The translations under genes were made by a program, and so were the position numbers. This document shows, piece by piece, positions 9,364 to 17,845 of a stretch of DNA of 64,000 bases (positions within the stretch are counted from its first letter, which is position 1; every line of letters begins with the position of its first letter). The stretch comes from Paraeggerthella sp964369725 (GTDB taxonomy: Bacteria > Actinomycetota > Coriobacteriia > Coriobacteriales > Eggerthellaceae), in NCBI GenBank assembly GCA_964369725.1, contig CAYJGC010000001.1:1-64000 (forward strand), read 5' to 3'. The notes under the pieces are model-generated. The model was not told the DNA's origin, searched no databases, and saw only the letters and a program-made list of their open reading frames with translations.

Positions 9364-9576
9364 AGCCCTAAATCCCCGGCACGCTTGCAGCATTATCTCA
9401 ACCGCCAAAACTCCTCTAGTCTTTACAAATTGAACAGCGCGGTTTCGCGTGATATCGTATACTCTTACCTAATTTTATTAAACTCTACTCGGCAGACAAG
9501 CACGGAAAATCCTGTTCGAAAAACTGCCTAGTTATAAAAGAGATTATTCTGGGATATTTATCCTCAATTGTGTATA

Positions 9577-9604
9577 TACGATAAAAAAGTCACTTTTTAT
9601 CGTA
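9577..9604. promoter_or_regulatory. 11-bp inverted repeat upstream of surface protein gene
   Basis: TACGATAAAAA (9577-9587) and TTTTTATCGTA (9594-9604) are exact reverse complements with a 6-base spacer, about 140 bases before the start of the LPXTG protein. It could be an operator or a weak terminator hairpin; the sequence does not decide. Confidence 0.4.
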
Positions 9605-9741
9605 TTGGCAAGCCATTGCTCATCAATTTCTTGTATCCTCTTCGCAACAGTGTCAAGATTCGGGAAGATGCCGCTTCTTGAACAGATGGGGAACGTTTTT
9701 CTTCACAACTGTATTATTTGCAAACGAAGCAAAGGAGAGCT

Positions 9742-12700
9742 ATGCAAAAAATACTCGGCATGCTTTTTGCGTCATTGTTTATTGCAGTGGCCGGAGCAAG
9801 CCTTCCGACCGCAGGGACGTCGATTGCTGAAGCAGCAACTTTTGACAAACCCACCGTGGTGGAGGCAGCAGGTCTTGAGAGTACAAAAATCTATGCAAAC
9901 GGTCTAGAAATAAAGATCACTGCGGGAACTGCCGCTAACTCTACCCATGTACAATATCGTGATAATACGGGAGGTTGGCATGATGTAGACCTAACGCCAA
10001 CCTCTTCACCCACGTCTATTGACAGCGAGGGAGATTTAACTACAGCCACCATTTATGGCGGCGCGCTTAACGAAACTGTCAATTCTACCAACATTATTAT
10101 GCAAAGTGGCTATATCAACACCATCTACGGCGGAGGACATAACGGGGACGTCACCGGGGACACGTCCGTTAACGTAGCTACCTCCGCTACAGAAGGATTC
10201 TACTATGTAAATAATATTTATGGCGGAGGTCGTGCGGATGTTGATGCAGAATCTGCCAGCGTAGGAGGCAATACCAATATCACCATCACAGGTTCTCTTG
10301 TGCCTGACGAATGGGGAGGCCAATATATTAATTTATATATTGAAACCGTCTTCGGTGGAGGACATGCAACCCAAAATTGTGAGGCAGCCGTAAATGCAAC
10401 AACAAAAGTTACCGTCAACACGTGTGAGACAGGAACCATATTTGGCGGCGGCTATGGCTTCAGTTACTATGGCGAAACCTTATCGGTTGAAGCTAAGGCA
10501 CCGGTTCTTGGCAGCACAAGCGTTATCCTCAAAGAATCCGAAGTATATGGAGATGTCCACGGTGGTGGCAAATCCGAAGCAAATACAGGTGGTTACAGCG
10601 ACAAGCCTCGCGCAGATGTTGGGCAAGCAGGACAGGATAGCACGAGCATTGTCGTAGAAAACACCACCGTTAGAGGTTCAGTGTTTGGTGGCGGCCATGG
10701 CGAAGCTGCAGACAACACGGTATACGGCAACACTCAGGTAAATATAAAAGGCACGAGTAACGTAGGGGTAGTGTTTGGAGGATCTCACTTAGGTAATAGC
10801 GGTCTTTCCCTTGTTGACGGCAATACCAATGTCACCATTTTGGACACGGTAGAAATTGGACGAAACGTCTATGGTGGTGGTGGCGTCTACAATGTCCCAT
10901 CCCGCTCTTCAGATACGTCAACGTCCTATACTCCAGAAGACTTCTTCGTAAGTTATGGCACTGGCGTCTCAGGCAATACCACAATTACGATAACAGGCAC
11001 CAGCGAGACAGAACGTGTATCCGTCAATAGAAGAATTTATGGTGGTGCTGAATCTGGTTATGTTACCGGAAATACTTCTATCACTACCAAAAATGTAAAG
11101 ACTATAGACCTAATTGGTGGATCATCATATAAAGCGAATGGTGGAGAAGGAGAACTTGGCGGTTACGTTGGAGGAGACACTGCCATTACAGCAACCTCCA
11201 CCACCGTAGAAAATATCTACGGTGGTGGCCTTTCCTACTATGTTGGAGGAAACACAAACGTTACCATTGGTACAGGTACCCAAGTTTCAGACAACGTCTA
11301 CGGCGGCGGCAGACTATCACCCGTAGGCAAAGACACCTTTGTTACCGTAGATGGTGGAACCGTTGGAGGAATGCTTTTTGGAGGCGGACTCTCAGGAGAT
11401 GTCGGCTATGCTTTAGACAACACCGCTCTTCAATCTGGCAAAATAGCTTATATCGAAAATGCGGGTTTTGGCAACGCAACTATCTCAATTCTCTCAGGAA
11501 CGGTTGGGCAGGTGTATGGCAGTGGATTCATTTATGATGAAGGTGCAGCGCCAAAAACGACCTTACCAGATACCACATCTGAATCAGGGTCAAGCTTCGA
11601 CGATTTCTTTCCTAAAAATTTAGGCGATGTATACATCTTTGTAGATGACGATGCAACCCTCTTAGGCAACGTATACAAAACCATCATAGGAGAATTCTCT
11701 AAGACGGAAACGCAGACTCTTATCCAGATGATGATCGCGGAAGGATTAGTCGAAGAGGAAGCATTGGCGAGGGCCAGTATTTATGCAAACTGGTTTAAGT
11801 TTGTTGAAGGCTCCGCAACAGTTGTCCTTGAGCAAGGTATAGCCTATTCACCCACAGCCACCACAGGTGGAATAGGAAACGCTTTCTACAGTGGATTCCA
11901 ATTCTTAATACTACTTATTACAGGAGAAGGAGACTTCACCCCTTATGAGGTTGGCACTGGTTTTGGATACAACGGCGAGGGTCTTAATATTCTCAGAATT
12001 GAACAAAGACCTGACACGTCAGTGTATGCAAGTGAGCAGCCCCAAACCCCAGAAAACCTCTTGGTAGAGGCAGGTGAACAGGGAGCTTGGCAAGATCCTC
12101 ATTGGACTATTCAGGGAAATGTTGTTCTTTCAAAAGTAGCGGCAGATAACATTGAAATTGTCGTTGGACAAGAGCTCTACATTCCAAATGATGCTACCTT
12201 AAAAATCACCGCCGATAACACTACCCTTATTAACAATGGATACATTGTTACCGCTCACGGCGACCTTGGAAAAGGAATCGAGACAGGGTTTGTTAACGCG
12301 CAAACATCTAATGCTACTTCTCGAATTTACCGTGGAGATGCGAACAGCCTTATCGCTCTCACTCCGGCATCAAGCACCTATGCTGTAGGAGCGATTGCCA
12401 ATCCTATTATTTCAGCAATCTCCCCAAATTATAGCTTCCTCCTAGAAACGCTCCCATCAGGAGCAAGCAAACTTGCACATGGAGAAATCACCTGGACACA
12501 AGATGGTCAATCAATATCAGTAACCGGCTCTCAAGTAACTCCGCTTACTGACAAAGAAGGTCAGACAACCTACAGCGCGGCAACTGCCTACACTCACAAC
12601 TTTGAGTCAGTGCCGTCAAATGCCCCTACTGCAGTAAGCGGTAAAACCAGCTTGGTTGAAAACGGAACCGCGCTTGCTAATGCCATTGTGCAGGTAGGGG

Positions 12701-12876
12701 ATTTTGCACCCACCCCGACTCCAAGCCCAGACCCAACTAACCCAGATGGAAACAACTCCTCATCACGCATTCCAAACACGGGCGATACAGGCATCATTTG
12801 GCTGTTCCTCACCCTAGCAGTCTTGTCACTTGGCGGCATTAGCTATGCAGCATTTAACACTAAGATGAAAAGATAA
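9742..12876 (+). CDS. Large secreted, sortase-anchored repeat protein (IPNTG motif)
   Basis: A 1044-residue surface protein. An N-terminal signal peptide (hydrophobic MLFASLFIAVAG) ends near SIAEA. Residues of roughly 60-560 are built from imperfect repeats in which a short beta-strand segment of the type GNTNVTI is followed by V(Y/F)GGG, a pattern typical of a parallel beta-helix. A region with fewer repeats follows, then a Pro/Thr/Asn-rich spacer and a C-terminal sorting signal: IPNTG, a hydrophobic segment and a KMKR tail. IPNTG is a variant of LPXTG. The start at 9742 is chosen over 9718 because AAAGGAG lies at 9731-9737. It stands alone between terminators. No sortase gene is in the window. 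Adhesion is a guess from architecture only. Confidence 0.85.
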   Translation: MQKILGMLFASLFIAVAGASLPTAGTSIAEAATFDKPTVVEAAGLESTKIYANGLEIKITAGTAANSTHVQYRDNTGGWHDVDLTPTSSPTSIDSEGDLTTATIYGGALNETVNSTNIIMQSGYINTIYGGGHNGDVTGDTSVNVATSATEGFYYVNNIYGGGRADVDAESASVGGNTNITITGSLVPDEWGGQYINLYIETVFGGGHATQNCEAAVNATTKVTVNTCETGTIFGGGYGFSYYGETLSVEAKAPVLGSTSVILKESEVYGDVHGGGKSEANTGGYSDKPRADVGQAGQDSTSIVVENTTVRGSVFGGGHGEAADNTVYGNTQVNIKGTSNVGVVFGGSHLGNSGLSLVDGNTNVTILDTVEIGRNVYGGGGVYNVPSRSSDTSTSYTPEDFFVSYGTGVSGNTTITITGTSETERVSVNRRIYGGAESGYVTGNTSITTKNVKTIDLIGGSSYKANGGEGELGGYVGGDTAITATSTTVENIYGGGLSYYVGGNTNVTIGTGTQVSDNVYGGGRLSPVGKDTFVTVDGGTVGGMLFGGGLSGDVGYALDNTALQSGKIAYIENAGFGNATISILSGTVGQVYGSGFIYDEGAAPKTTLPDTTSESGSSFDDFFPKNLGDVYIFVDDDATLLGNVYKTIIGEFSKTETQTLIQMMIAEGLVEEEALARASIYANWFKFVEGSATVVLEQGIAYSPTATTGGIGNAFYSGFQFLILLITGEGDFTPYEVGTGFGYNGEGLNILRIEQRPDTSVYASEQPQTPENLLVEAGEQGAWQDPHWTIQGNVVLSKVAADNIEIVVGQELYIPNDATLKITADNTTLINNGYIVTAHGDLGKGIETGFVNAQTSNATSRIYRGDANSLIALTPASSTYAVGAIANPIISAISPNYSFLLETLPSGASKLAHGEITWTQDGQSISVTGSQVTPLTDKEGQTTYSAATAYTHNFESVPSNAPTAVSGKTSLVENGTALANAIVQVGDFAPTPTPSPDPTNPDGNNSSSRIPNTGDTGIIWLFLTLAVLSLGGISYAAFNTKMKR

Positions 12877-12909
12877 GACGCTATTTAGAAACTATCTGAT
12901 TCTCATCAA

Positions 12910-12940
12910 ACAAGTGCCCTGCGGGGCACTTGTTCTTTTT
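12910..12940 (+). terminator. Strong rho-independent terminator of surface protein gene
   Basis: A perfect 10-bp stem, ACAAGTGCCC (12910-12919) with GGGCACTTGT (12924-12933), has a TGCG loop and is followed by TCTTTTT. Confidence 0.92.
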
Positions 12941-13238
12941 ACTGCATCAACTAAAACCCCCGCAACCCTTTCACCAGAAACGAGCGCTACAACTGCTGTC
13001 AACTACGCCAAAGTGAGCACACTCCCTTACTTCAGCAACCCCTTCGCTAAAAACAACCGCCACGATCCACTCTCTCACTATAAAAGACTAAGCACTAAGA
13101 CGGTTGCATCTCGTTTCGTTTTTACCTAGAATGTGCAGCTATACTTTGAAGCTGCGTGAGCTTCAGCAGTGATGGTACTCATTTTGCTTACAACATTACG
13201 CACAACAGAAATCCACCATGAAGGAGATGAGAATTGTA
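12941..13238. other. Intergenic region before flavin reductase-like gene
   Basis: About 300 bases without a credible gene. A TATAAA-like hexamer occurs near 13080, but no clear -35 box accompanies it. Only the ribosome site AAGGAG at 13221-13226 is well supported. Confidence 0.4.
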
Positions 13239-13814
13239 ATGAAAAAAACGATAACTGGAGAACCCTTTGCTTTTCCAACACCAATTTTTATTATCGGCAC
13301 CTATGACCAAGATGGCACCCCAAATGCAATGAACGCTGCCTGGGCAGGAGTAAGCGTTTCTGCACCTCCTTGCGTCACCGTATCAGTCCGCAAGGAAAGA
13401 AAAACCTACGAGAATATACAAGAACTAAAAGAGTTTACGGTAAATATTCCTAACAAGAGCGTTCTCAAAGAAGCTGACTATTTTGGCATGATCAGCGGGC
13501 ATAAAGCTCAAAAATTTGAGGCTGTCGGACTCACTGCCGTAAAAGCAGAACACGTTAATGCTCCCTATATTGAAGAGTTTCCGGTTAATTTTGAGTGCAA
13601 AGTTGTTGAAACAACGGAAATAGGCTCGCATATTATCATTATCGGTGAAATTCTAAACGCGATGGCAGATGAAGGGTGCTTTAACGAAAACGGTAAAGTG
13701 ACCCTCCATGGCTCAGGTGCTGTTGCCTTTGATCCTACAACCAGAAATTATCATGAAATTGGTGAAGTAGCAGCTCGGGCTTTTTCTTATGGAAAAGACC
13801 TTCTTAAGAAGTAA
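13239..13814 (+). CDS. Flavin reductase-like (FMN-binding split barrel) protein
   Basis: A 191-residue protein of the flavin reductase-like family (DIM6/NTAB type). Typical features are the N-terminal PFAFPTPIFIIGTYD strand, PNAMNAAWAGVSVSAPPCVTVSV around the FMN site and a later EFPVNFECKVVE strand. Members bind FMN and reduce flavins or other substrates with NAD(P)H; the physiological substrate is not evident. The start at 13239 is chosen over the upstream in-frame ATG at 13218 because the ribosome site AAGGAG sits between them. The gene is alone, with no operon partner. Confidence 0.85.
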   Translation: MKKTITGEPFAFPTPIFIIGTYDQDGTPNAMNAAWAGVSVSAPPCVTVSVRKERKTYENIQELKEFTVNIPNKSVLKEADYFGMISGHKAQKFEAVGLTAVKAEHVNAPYIEEFPVNFECKVVETTEIGSHIIIIGEILNAMADEGCFNENGKVTLHGSGAVAFDPTTRNYHEIGEVAARAFSYGKDLLKK

Positions 13815-14369
13815 AGCGCTCACGGCACAGGAGGCACAAGGGAAGACAGGTCAAAGACCTTGCGTAAGTAACTTTTAGTAGCTCTCATATTTGACGAGCC
13901 TCTCACCTATGCAAGGTTCACCTGCAAGCTTGCTTCTCTCAAGAGAGATAAACTTAAGGCTTGACAATACCCGCATCCAACAATGCACTAAGCGCCTATT
14001 AAATTCCTTTTTCTTTGCAGCGATAAGTCATCCCGTATTTCACAAACACAAGCAACCCCTGCGCCCCACTTAACCCTGTGGAAAACATCGAGACCCTTTT
14101 CATATATGGGTCTCGATTTGGCTTGTTGTAGCGATACCACCAGTAGTAACTAAGGCAAAGTCTGAATCTTGTACACCAACGTTAACACTACTCGTAGCAA
14201 AGAGATGCAATCATGGGAAAGTGCTGGCATAAGATACTCTCAGAATCTTGTACTCTTTTTATTCATAGGCACAAGATGCGCCCCGTTGTGGACTAATGCG
14301 TTACGATTTTCTTCTTCTCACTGTTCGCGGCTACCATCATGAAACAGTCGAGATGCGTCCCAGTATAAA
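13815..14369. other. Gene-free region with one inverted repeat
   Basis: No supportable gene. ATCGAGACCC (14087-14096) and GGGTCTCGAT (14108-14117) form a perfect 10-bp hairpin with an 11-base loop and weak flanking T content; it may be a terminator. The word GAATCTTGTAC occurs twice, near 14166 and 14241. Confidence 0.5.
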
Positions 14370-14861
14370 CTATTGCGCCACAGATGCGCTCTGTGGCACT
14401 GTGTCACCAAGTGGTTGTTTGGTTTTGACCAAACCAAACATAAGGCGAACAAACGGACCACAGTAACAAAGCTGCCACAACAGTGCAACAGGCAAATTAA
14501 GCGCCGTTGTCTGAATCCAAGCTGCAAAGCTAATATTCCCAAATAAAAGCACAGCACACAAGCTCATTATTGGGCACATGATTATGCAAATTACGCTAGA
14601 GATAGCTAGCGTAATGCAAAAGGGACGATCCGTAGGCTTTACAATTTTGAAAGCAATCTTTTTCGCAATTTTACCTACGATAAAAAATTCCAAGACAAAA
14701 GCAATGGCTAACATTATGGGAAGCTCGTTGAGCGCGAAGATAAAGGTTGCATTGGTAAGCCCTCCCGCGAGCAACGCTTCGTTATACACAATCATGCCAT
14801 ATACCATAAAAGTTGCCATGATAAGAGTAAAAAAGACTTGTCTAATAGTGCTTGTTTGCAT
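14370..14861 (-). CDS. DUF2798-family four-helix membrane protein
   Basis: A 163-residue protein with four hydrophobic segments, starting RQVFFTLIMATFMVYGMIVYNEAL. This resembles DUF2798-type membrane proteins, which have no established function. The ATG is preceded by TAGGAGG, an excellent ribosome site, but that site lies in the 3' arm of a perfect 10-bp hairpin (separate entry), so translation may be conditional. A promoter lies about 80-110 bases upstream. The last codons contain an 8-bp hairpin (14377-14397). The gene is monocistronic. The family call is from memory of the sequence pattern and is moderate. Confidence 0.7.
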   Translation of the reverse strand: MQTSTIRQVFFTLIMATFMVYGMIVYNEALLAGGLTNATFIFALNELPIMLAIAFVLEFFIVGKIAKKIAFKIVKPTDRPFCITLAISSVICIIMCPIMSLCAVLLFGNISFAAWIQTTALNLPVALLWQLCYCGPFVRLMFGLVKTKQPLGDTVPQSASVAQ

Positions 14862-14865
14862 AAAA

Positions 14866-14914
14866 AATCCTCCTACGGCTATGAATGTGTGTTGTTCATA
14901 ATCTTAGGAGGATT
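14866..14914 (-). promoter_or_regulatory. 5'-leader hairpin that buries the ribosome site of the DUF2798 gene
   Basis: In the mRNA, AATCCTCCTA (14914-14905) pairs perfectly with TAGGAGGATT (14875-14866), which contains the Shine-Dalgarno sequence and lies 4 bases before the ATG. Inside, TATGAA and TTCATA can add six pairs after a 4x4 internal loop. The layout fits an RNA switch (thermosensor, ligand or antitermination type), but the trigger is unknown. The stem is followed by a short T run, so a terminator reading is also possible. Confidence 0.6.
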
Positions 14915-14941
14915 AAGTTTCCAATATAACCACGAATAAGG

Positions 14942-14969
14942 ATTCTATCTCAATTATCAAAGGAGTCAA
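14942..14969 (-). promoter_or_regulatory. Promoter of the DUF2798 gene
   Basis: TTGACT (14969-14964), a 16-base spacer and TAGAAT (14947-14942). A start near 14935 would give a leader of about 75 nt that includes the whole hairpin. Confidence 0.65.
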
Positions 14970-14992
14970 AGTTCTCCATAAATCAAACTTTT

Positions 14993-15922
14993 TTAAGCTG
15001 GTACTGCTTCGCTTTTTGCAGCTTGCTCTTCGGTCTTCTCCTCTAAACCCCAGAGATTTTTAATTTCTTCGTGCTTGCGTTTGCGCACCAAGAACAATCC
15101 TATGCCCGTCATAATCAAAGGTGAAAGAAGGGTTAAAATAGAAACCGCAAAGCTAAATACAGCTGCGATATCAAGAGTATTCACGTCAATAATGCCTCGT
15201 GCATAATCAAAGAGAAGCGTGCCATCTCCAAGAGGTACATTAATAATAAATACTGCTGCATTCCAAATTACATGATTAACAATGACCAGCCACAAGTTTT
15301 TGGTGCGCAAATATATAGCGGCTACAAATATTCCAAATGTTATAGCATTGACGGTTTGCATCAATCCGCCCTCTAAGTGCATAAGCCCAAAAAACAGTGC
15401 GGTAATAATAGTTGCTTTACCGATAGGATTCTTTTTTGCCGTTTTTAATAACGACTGACAAAACAGGCCTCTAAATGCCACCTCTTCATAAAAACCAACA
15501 CAGAGTGCATGAAATATTGCCGCGCCAATAACTGTCACGGGAATAATTAATTCTGAACTACCCTCTGCTTTAACGGTAAAAACCACACCAAAGGTTACTA
15601 TCAGTAGCAGTATCGACGGAATAAGGGTAGGCAACCATTTAACAAAATTTTCCTTGTTGAATTGATAATTATATTTTTTGTCCAATAAAAAATATGTTGC
15701 ACCAAAAACTAATACTGCCGCTAAGATTCGAGGGAAAGCATCTATAAATTGCTTTGCCACGGGTGTCTCTAAAGGTATACCTAATATGGCAACCACCGCA
15801 ACGGCAGGCACAAGCCCTATATACAAAAACAGATACGATATAACTATTACTACTGACGAAAATGCTACGGGATGCCTCTTGATTGCCGATTTTTTACTCA
15901 AAACCCTCTCTCTACTTTTCAC
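14993..15922 (-). CDS. CPBP-family intramembrane metalloprotease
   Basis: A 309-residue membrane protein of the CPBP (Abi/CAAX-like) family. The catalytic motif EEVAFRG lies in the middle, followed by a second motif, FGLMHLEGG, and a third, NHVIWNA; together these supply the glutamate pair, two histidines and the asparagine expected in active members. These proteases cleave within or next to the membrane and include bacteriocin-immunity proteins; the substrate here is unknown. The annotated start is GTG. A TTG at 15901 is an alternative. A second, unrelated-sequence CPBP protein is encoded on the other side of the neighbouring tRNA-Leu. Confidence 0.85.
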   Translation of the reverse strand: MKSRERVLSKKSAIKRHPVAFSSVVIVISYLFLYIGLVPAVAVVAILGIPLETPVAKQFIDAFPRILAAVLVFGATYFLLDKKYNYQFNKENFVKWLPTLIPSILLLIVTFGVVFTVKAEGSSELIIPVTVIGAAIFHALCVGFYEEVAFRGLFCQSLLKTAKKNPIGKATIITALFFGLMHLEGGLMQTVNAITFGIFVAAIYLRTKNLWLVIVNHVIWNAAVFIINVPLGDGTLLFDYARGIIDVNTLDIAAVFSFAVSILTLLSPLIMTGIGLFLVRKRKHEEIKNLWGLEEKTEEQAAKSEAVPA

Positions 15923-16002
15923 TTACTTAGATGTTTCTCGACAAAATCGCGCAATTCAAGCACTTCCGAACCTAAAAAAGTAGTATTCAAATTACGTGAT
16001 TT

Positions 16003-16089
16003 TGGTGCGGGCGAAAGGACTTGAACCTTCATGGGGTAACCCCCATACGGATCTGAACCGTACGCGTCTGCCAATTCCGCCACGCCCGC
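16003..16089 (-). tRNA. tRNA-Leu (CAG)
   Basis: An 87-nt tRNA with encoded CCA end. Acceptor GCGGGCG pairs with CGCCCGC, there is a long variable arm as in class II tRNAs, and the anticodon loop TTCAGAT reads CAG. Confidence 0.95.
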
Positions 16090-16166
16090 ACAACTCGAAC
16101 TTCTTCCGAAGCGATTGTTCATGTTATCGCAGTTCAATCTTCCTTGCAAGAAAAATGATGTGAGAA

Positions 16167-17021
16167 CTACTGCTCGTTTTCGACATTTGGTCGCGCGCTG
16201 CAGCTAAGGCTTTTTAAACTACGAGCAGCAACAGTAATCGGCACTATGAGGATAGCTGTTGTTGCAATCAGTATTACCAGATCAACGAAGTCTCCCGTTA
16301 CATGGCTGTTTTGAGATCCTGTCACCAACATAAGAGGCCCTAGATAGAGCAAGTTAAAAGCCGCATGAAAACCAGCAATAAGCCAAATATTGCGCGTTTG
16401 AACAAATACAACCGCAATGAAAAAGCCAAACAAAGCCGACTGAAGTGGTTTGAAAAACGCTTGCCCCCACGCAACACTTCCTCCAATTGCAATCGCTTCA
16501 CTTGTTGACGCATGCATTAAGCCGAAGATTACTGCAGAAACAATCACCGCCTTTGTAAGCGACATATATGGAGAGAGAGCCCCAATAGCAAGAACCCGAA
16601 ATAAGCCCTCTTCGAACACACCTGTAAATCCGCATAGTAAAACAATTAAAGCAATCCGCCAGAGCATATCCTCTAACGATATTCCCGACAACCCCTCAAG
16701 CCCCAAACCTGAGAGCCACCATCCTGCAATACCCGCAAAAAAAGCCATTGCCAATAAAAAATATATCCATCGAACCAGAGGGATGCTGCTCATGCGCGGT
16801 GGCCTGATGAGGCTTTTGTCTGCAAAAACAATTCCTATGACCACAACGCCAGCAAGAACTAGCGCTTGGATTACCGAACTAAGCAAGGTGTTTCCTGGAA
16901 GCACCTGGAAACACAGCATAGACGCCAGAAAGAAACTTAAAAAGATGGCCAACGCACGGGAGTGTTCCCTCCTTTGAAGTTTGTCCACTTCGTCATTTTT
17001 TTTGAACTTAAACGATGTCAC
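16167..17021 (-). CDS. CPBP-family intramembrane metalloprotease
   Basis: A 284-residue membrane protein with several hydrophobic segments. It carries the CPBP motif FEEGLFRVLAIGAL, then FGLMHAST and FHAAFNLLYL, giving the paired glutamates, arginine, two histidines and asparagine of active family members. The GTG start at 17021 is preceded by AAGGA with 7-base spacing. It is divergent from the TraX-family gene and its 5' end lies within 55 bases of that start, so both promoters share the short gap. Substrate unknown. Confidence 0.82.
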   Translation of the reverse strand: MTSFKFKKNDEVDKLQRREHSRALAIFLSFFLASMLCFQVLPGNTLLSSVIQALVLAGVVVIGIVFADKSLIRPPRMSSIPLVRWIYFLLAMAFFAGIAGWWLSGLGLEGLSGISLEDMLWRIALIVLLCGFTGVFEEGLFRVLAIGALSPYMSLTKAVIVSAVIFGLMHASTSEAIAIGGSVAWGQAFFKPLQSALFGFFIAVVFVQTRNIWLIAGFHAAFNLLYLGPLMLVTGSQNSHVTGDFVDLVILIATTAILIVPITVAARSLKSLSCSARPNVENEQ

Positions 17022-17061
17022 GCGTTTTTCCTTTACTCTTTTTTGGCGACGCCTATTGAAG

Positions 17062-17067
17062 TATACT
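17062..17067 (+). promoter_or_regulatory. -10 hexamer of the TraX-family gene (near-leaderless)
   Basis: TATACT ends 8 bases before the ATG at 17076, which places +1 about two bases before the start codon. No Shine-Dalgarno sequence is present. The -35 region is T-rich without a good hexamer. Confidence 0.5.
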
Positions 17068-17075
17068 TGGCAAAC

Positions 17076-17834
17076 ATGAACAACTCATCAGATACAGCCC
17101 CTCAAAAAAGCTTCATTTCCCTTTCGGCTTTTTCTCTTAAGATTATTGCTATTGTGGGAATGAGCTTAAATCATGCTGGCTACTTGTTTTTTAATTACCT
17201 TCCTATAGAGATCCTTTGCCTATTCATAGGAGCCGGAGGACTAACGTTTCCCATCATGGCTTTTCTATTAGTTGAAGGATATCGTCACACTTCAAATATG
17301 AGAAATTATGCTATAAGGCTGTTACTCTTTGCTATCGTTTCTCAAGTTCCCTATTTTCTATTTCTTGCTCATAATCTTAATATCTTTTTTACTTTATTAT
17401 TAGGGCTCGCACTACTTTACCTCCATGATACTTTAAAATCACGGACAGCCTTTTGGGTAGTAAGTCTTTGTCTCATTGCTGCAAGCGCTTTGAGCGACTG
17501 GGGTATCATTGGGCCTATCATGGTTCTCGTTCTTTATCTTGTGCCTCACAAGCGTCAAAGTATTCTGACAGCGTCACTGCTCTCTGTGCTCGGCTTAGGA
17601 ATTCCTGCCTTATCGGAAACCATCACTACTTCAAACATTGCCATGCTACCGTTTGTCTTCTATCCTATTGCAGGATGCAGCACAACCATCCCCCTTCTTC
17701 TTGCGTACAGTGGTCAACGCGGAAAATCTCTCAAATGGTTTTTTTACGCATACTATCCCCTTCATATTATTACTTTAGGGCTCTTGAAAGGGGTTTTGCT
17801 TAACGATTGGTCAATCCCAAACATCGCTCTGTAA
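17076..17834 (+). CDS. TraX-family membrane protein
   Basis: A 252-residue protein with about eight hydrophobic segments. The N-terminus contains LSAFSLKIIAIVGMSLNHAG and later TFPIMAFLLVEGYRHT, typical of the TraX family. F-plasmid TraX acetylates pilin; chromosomal relatives are acyltransferase-like and mostly uncharacterised. The frame is open from 16962, but 17076 is preferred because the earlier stretch overlaps the divergent gene and a TATACT hexamer lies just before this ATG. There is no conjugation gene nearby, so a plasmid role is unlikely. Its stop is 11 bases from that of the convergent LCP gene. Confidence 0.82.
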   Translation: MNNSSDTAPQKSFISLSAFSLKIIAIVGMSLNHAGYLFFNYLPIEILCLFIGAGGLTFPIMAFLLVEGYRHTSNMRNYAIRLLLFAIVSQVPYFLFLAHNLNIFFTLLLGLALLYLHDTLKSRTAFWVVSLCLIAASALSDWGIIGPIMVLVLYLVPHKRQSILTASLLSVLGLGIPALSETITTSNIAMLPFVFYPIAGCSTTIPLLLAYSGQRGKSLKWFFYAYYPLHIITLGLLKGVLLNDWSIPNIAL

Positions 17835-17845
17835 TAAGCATTCGC

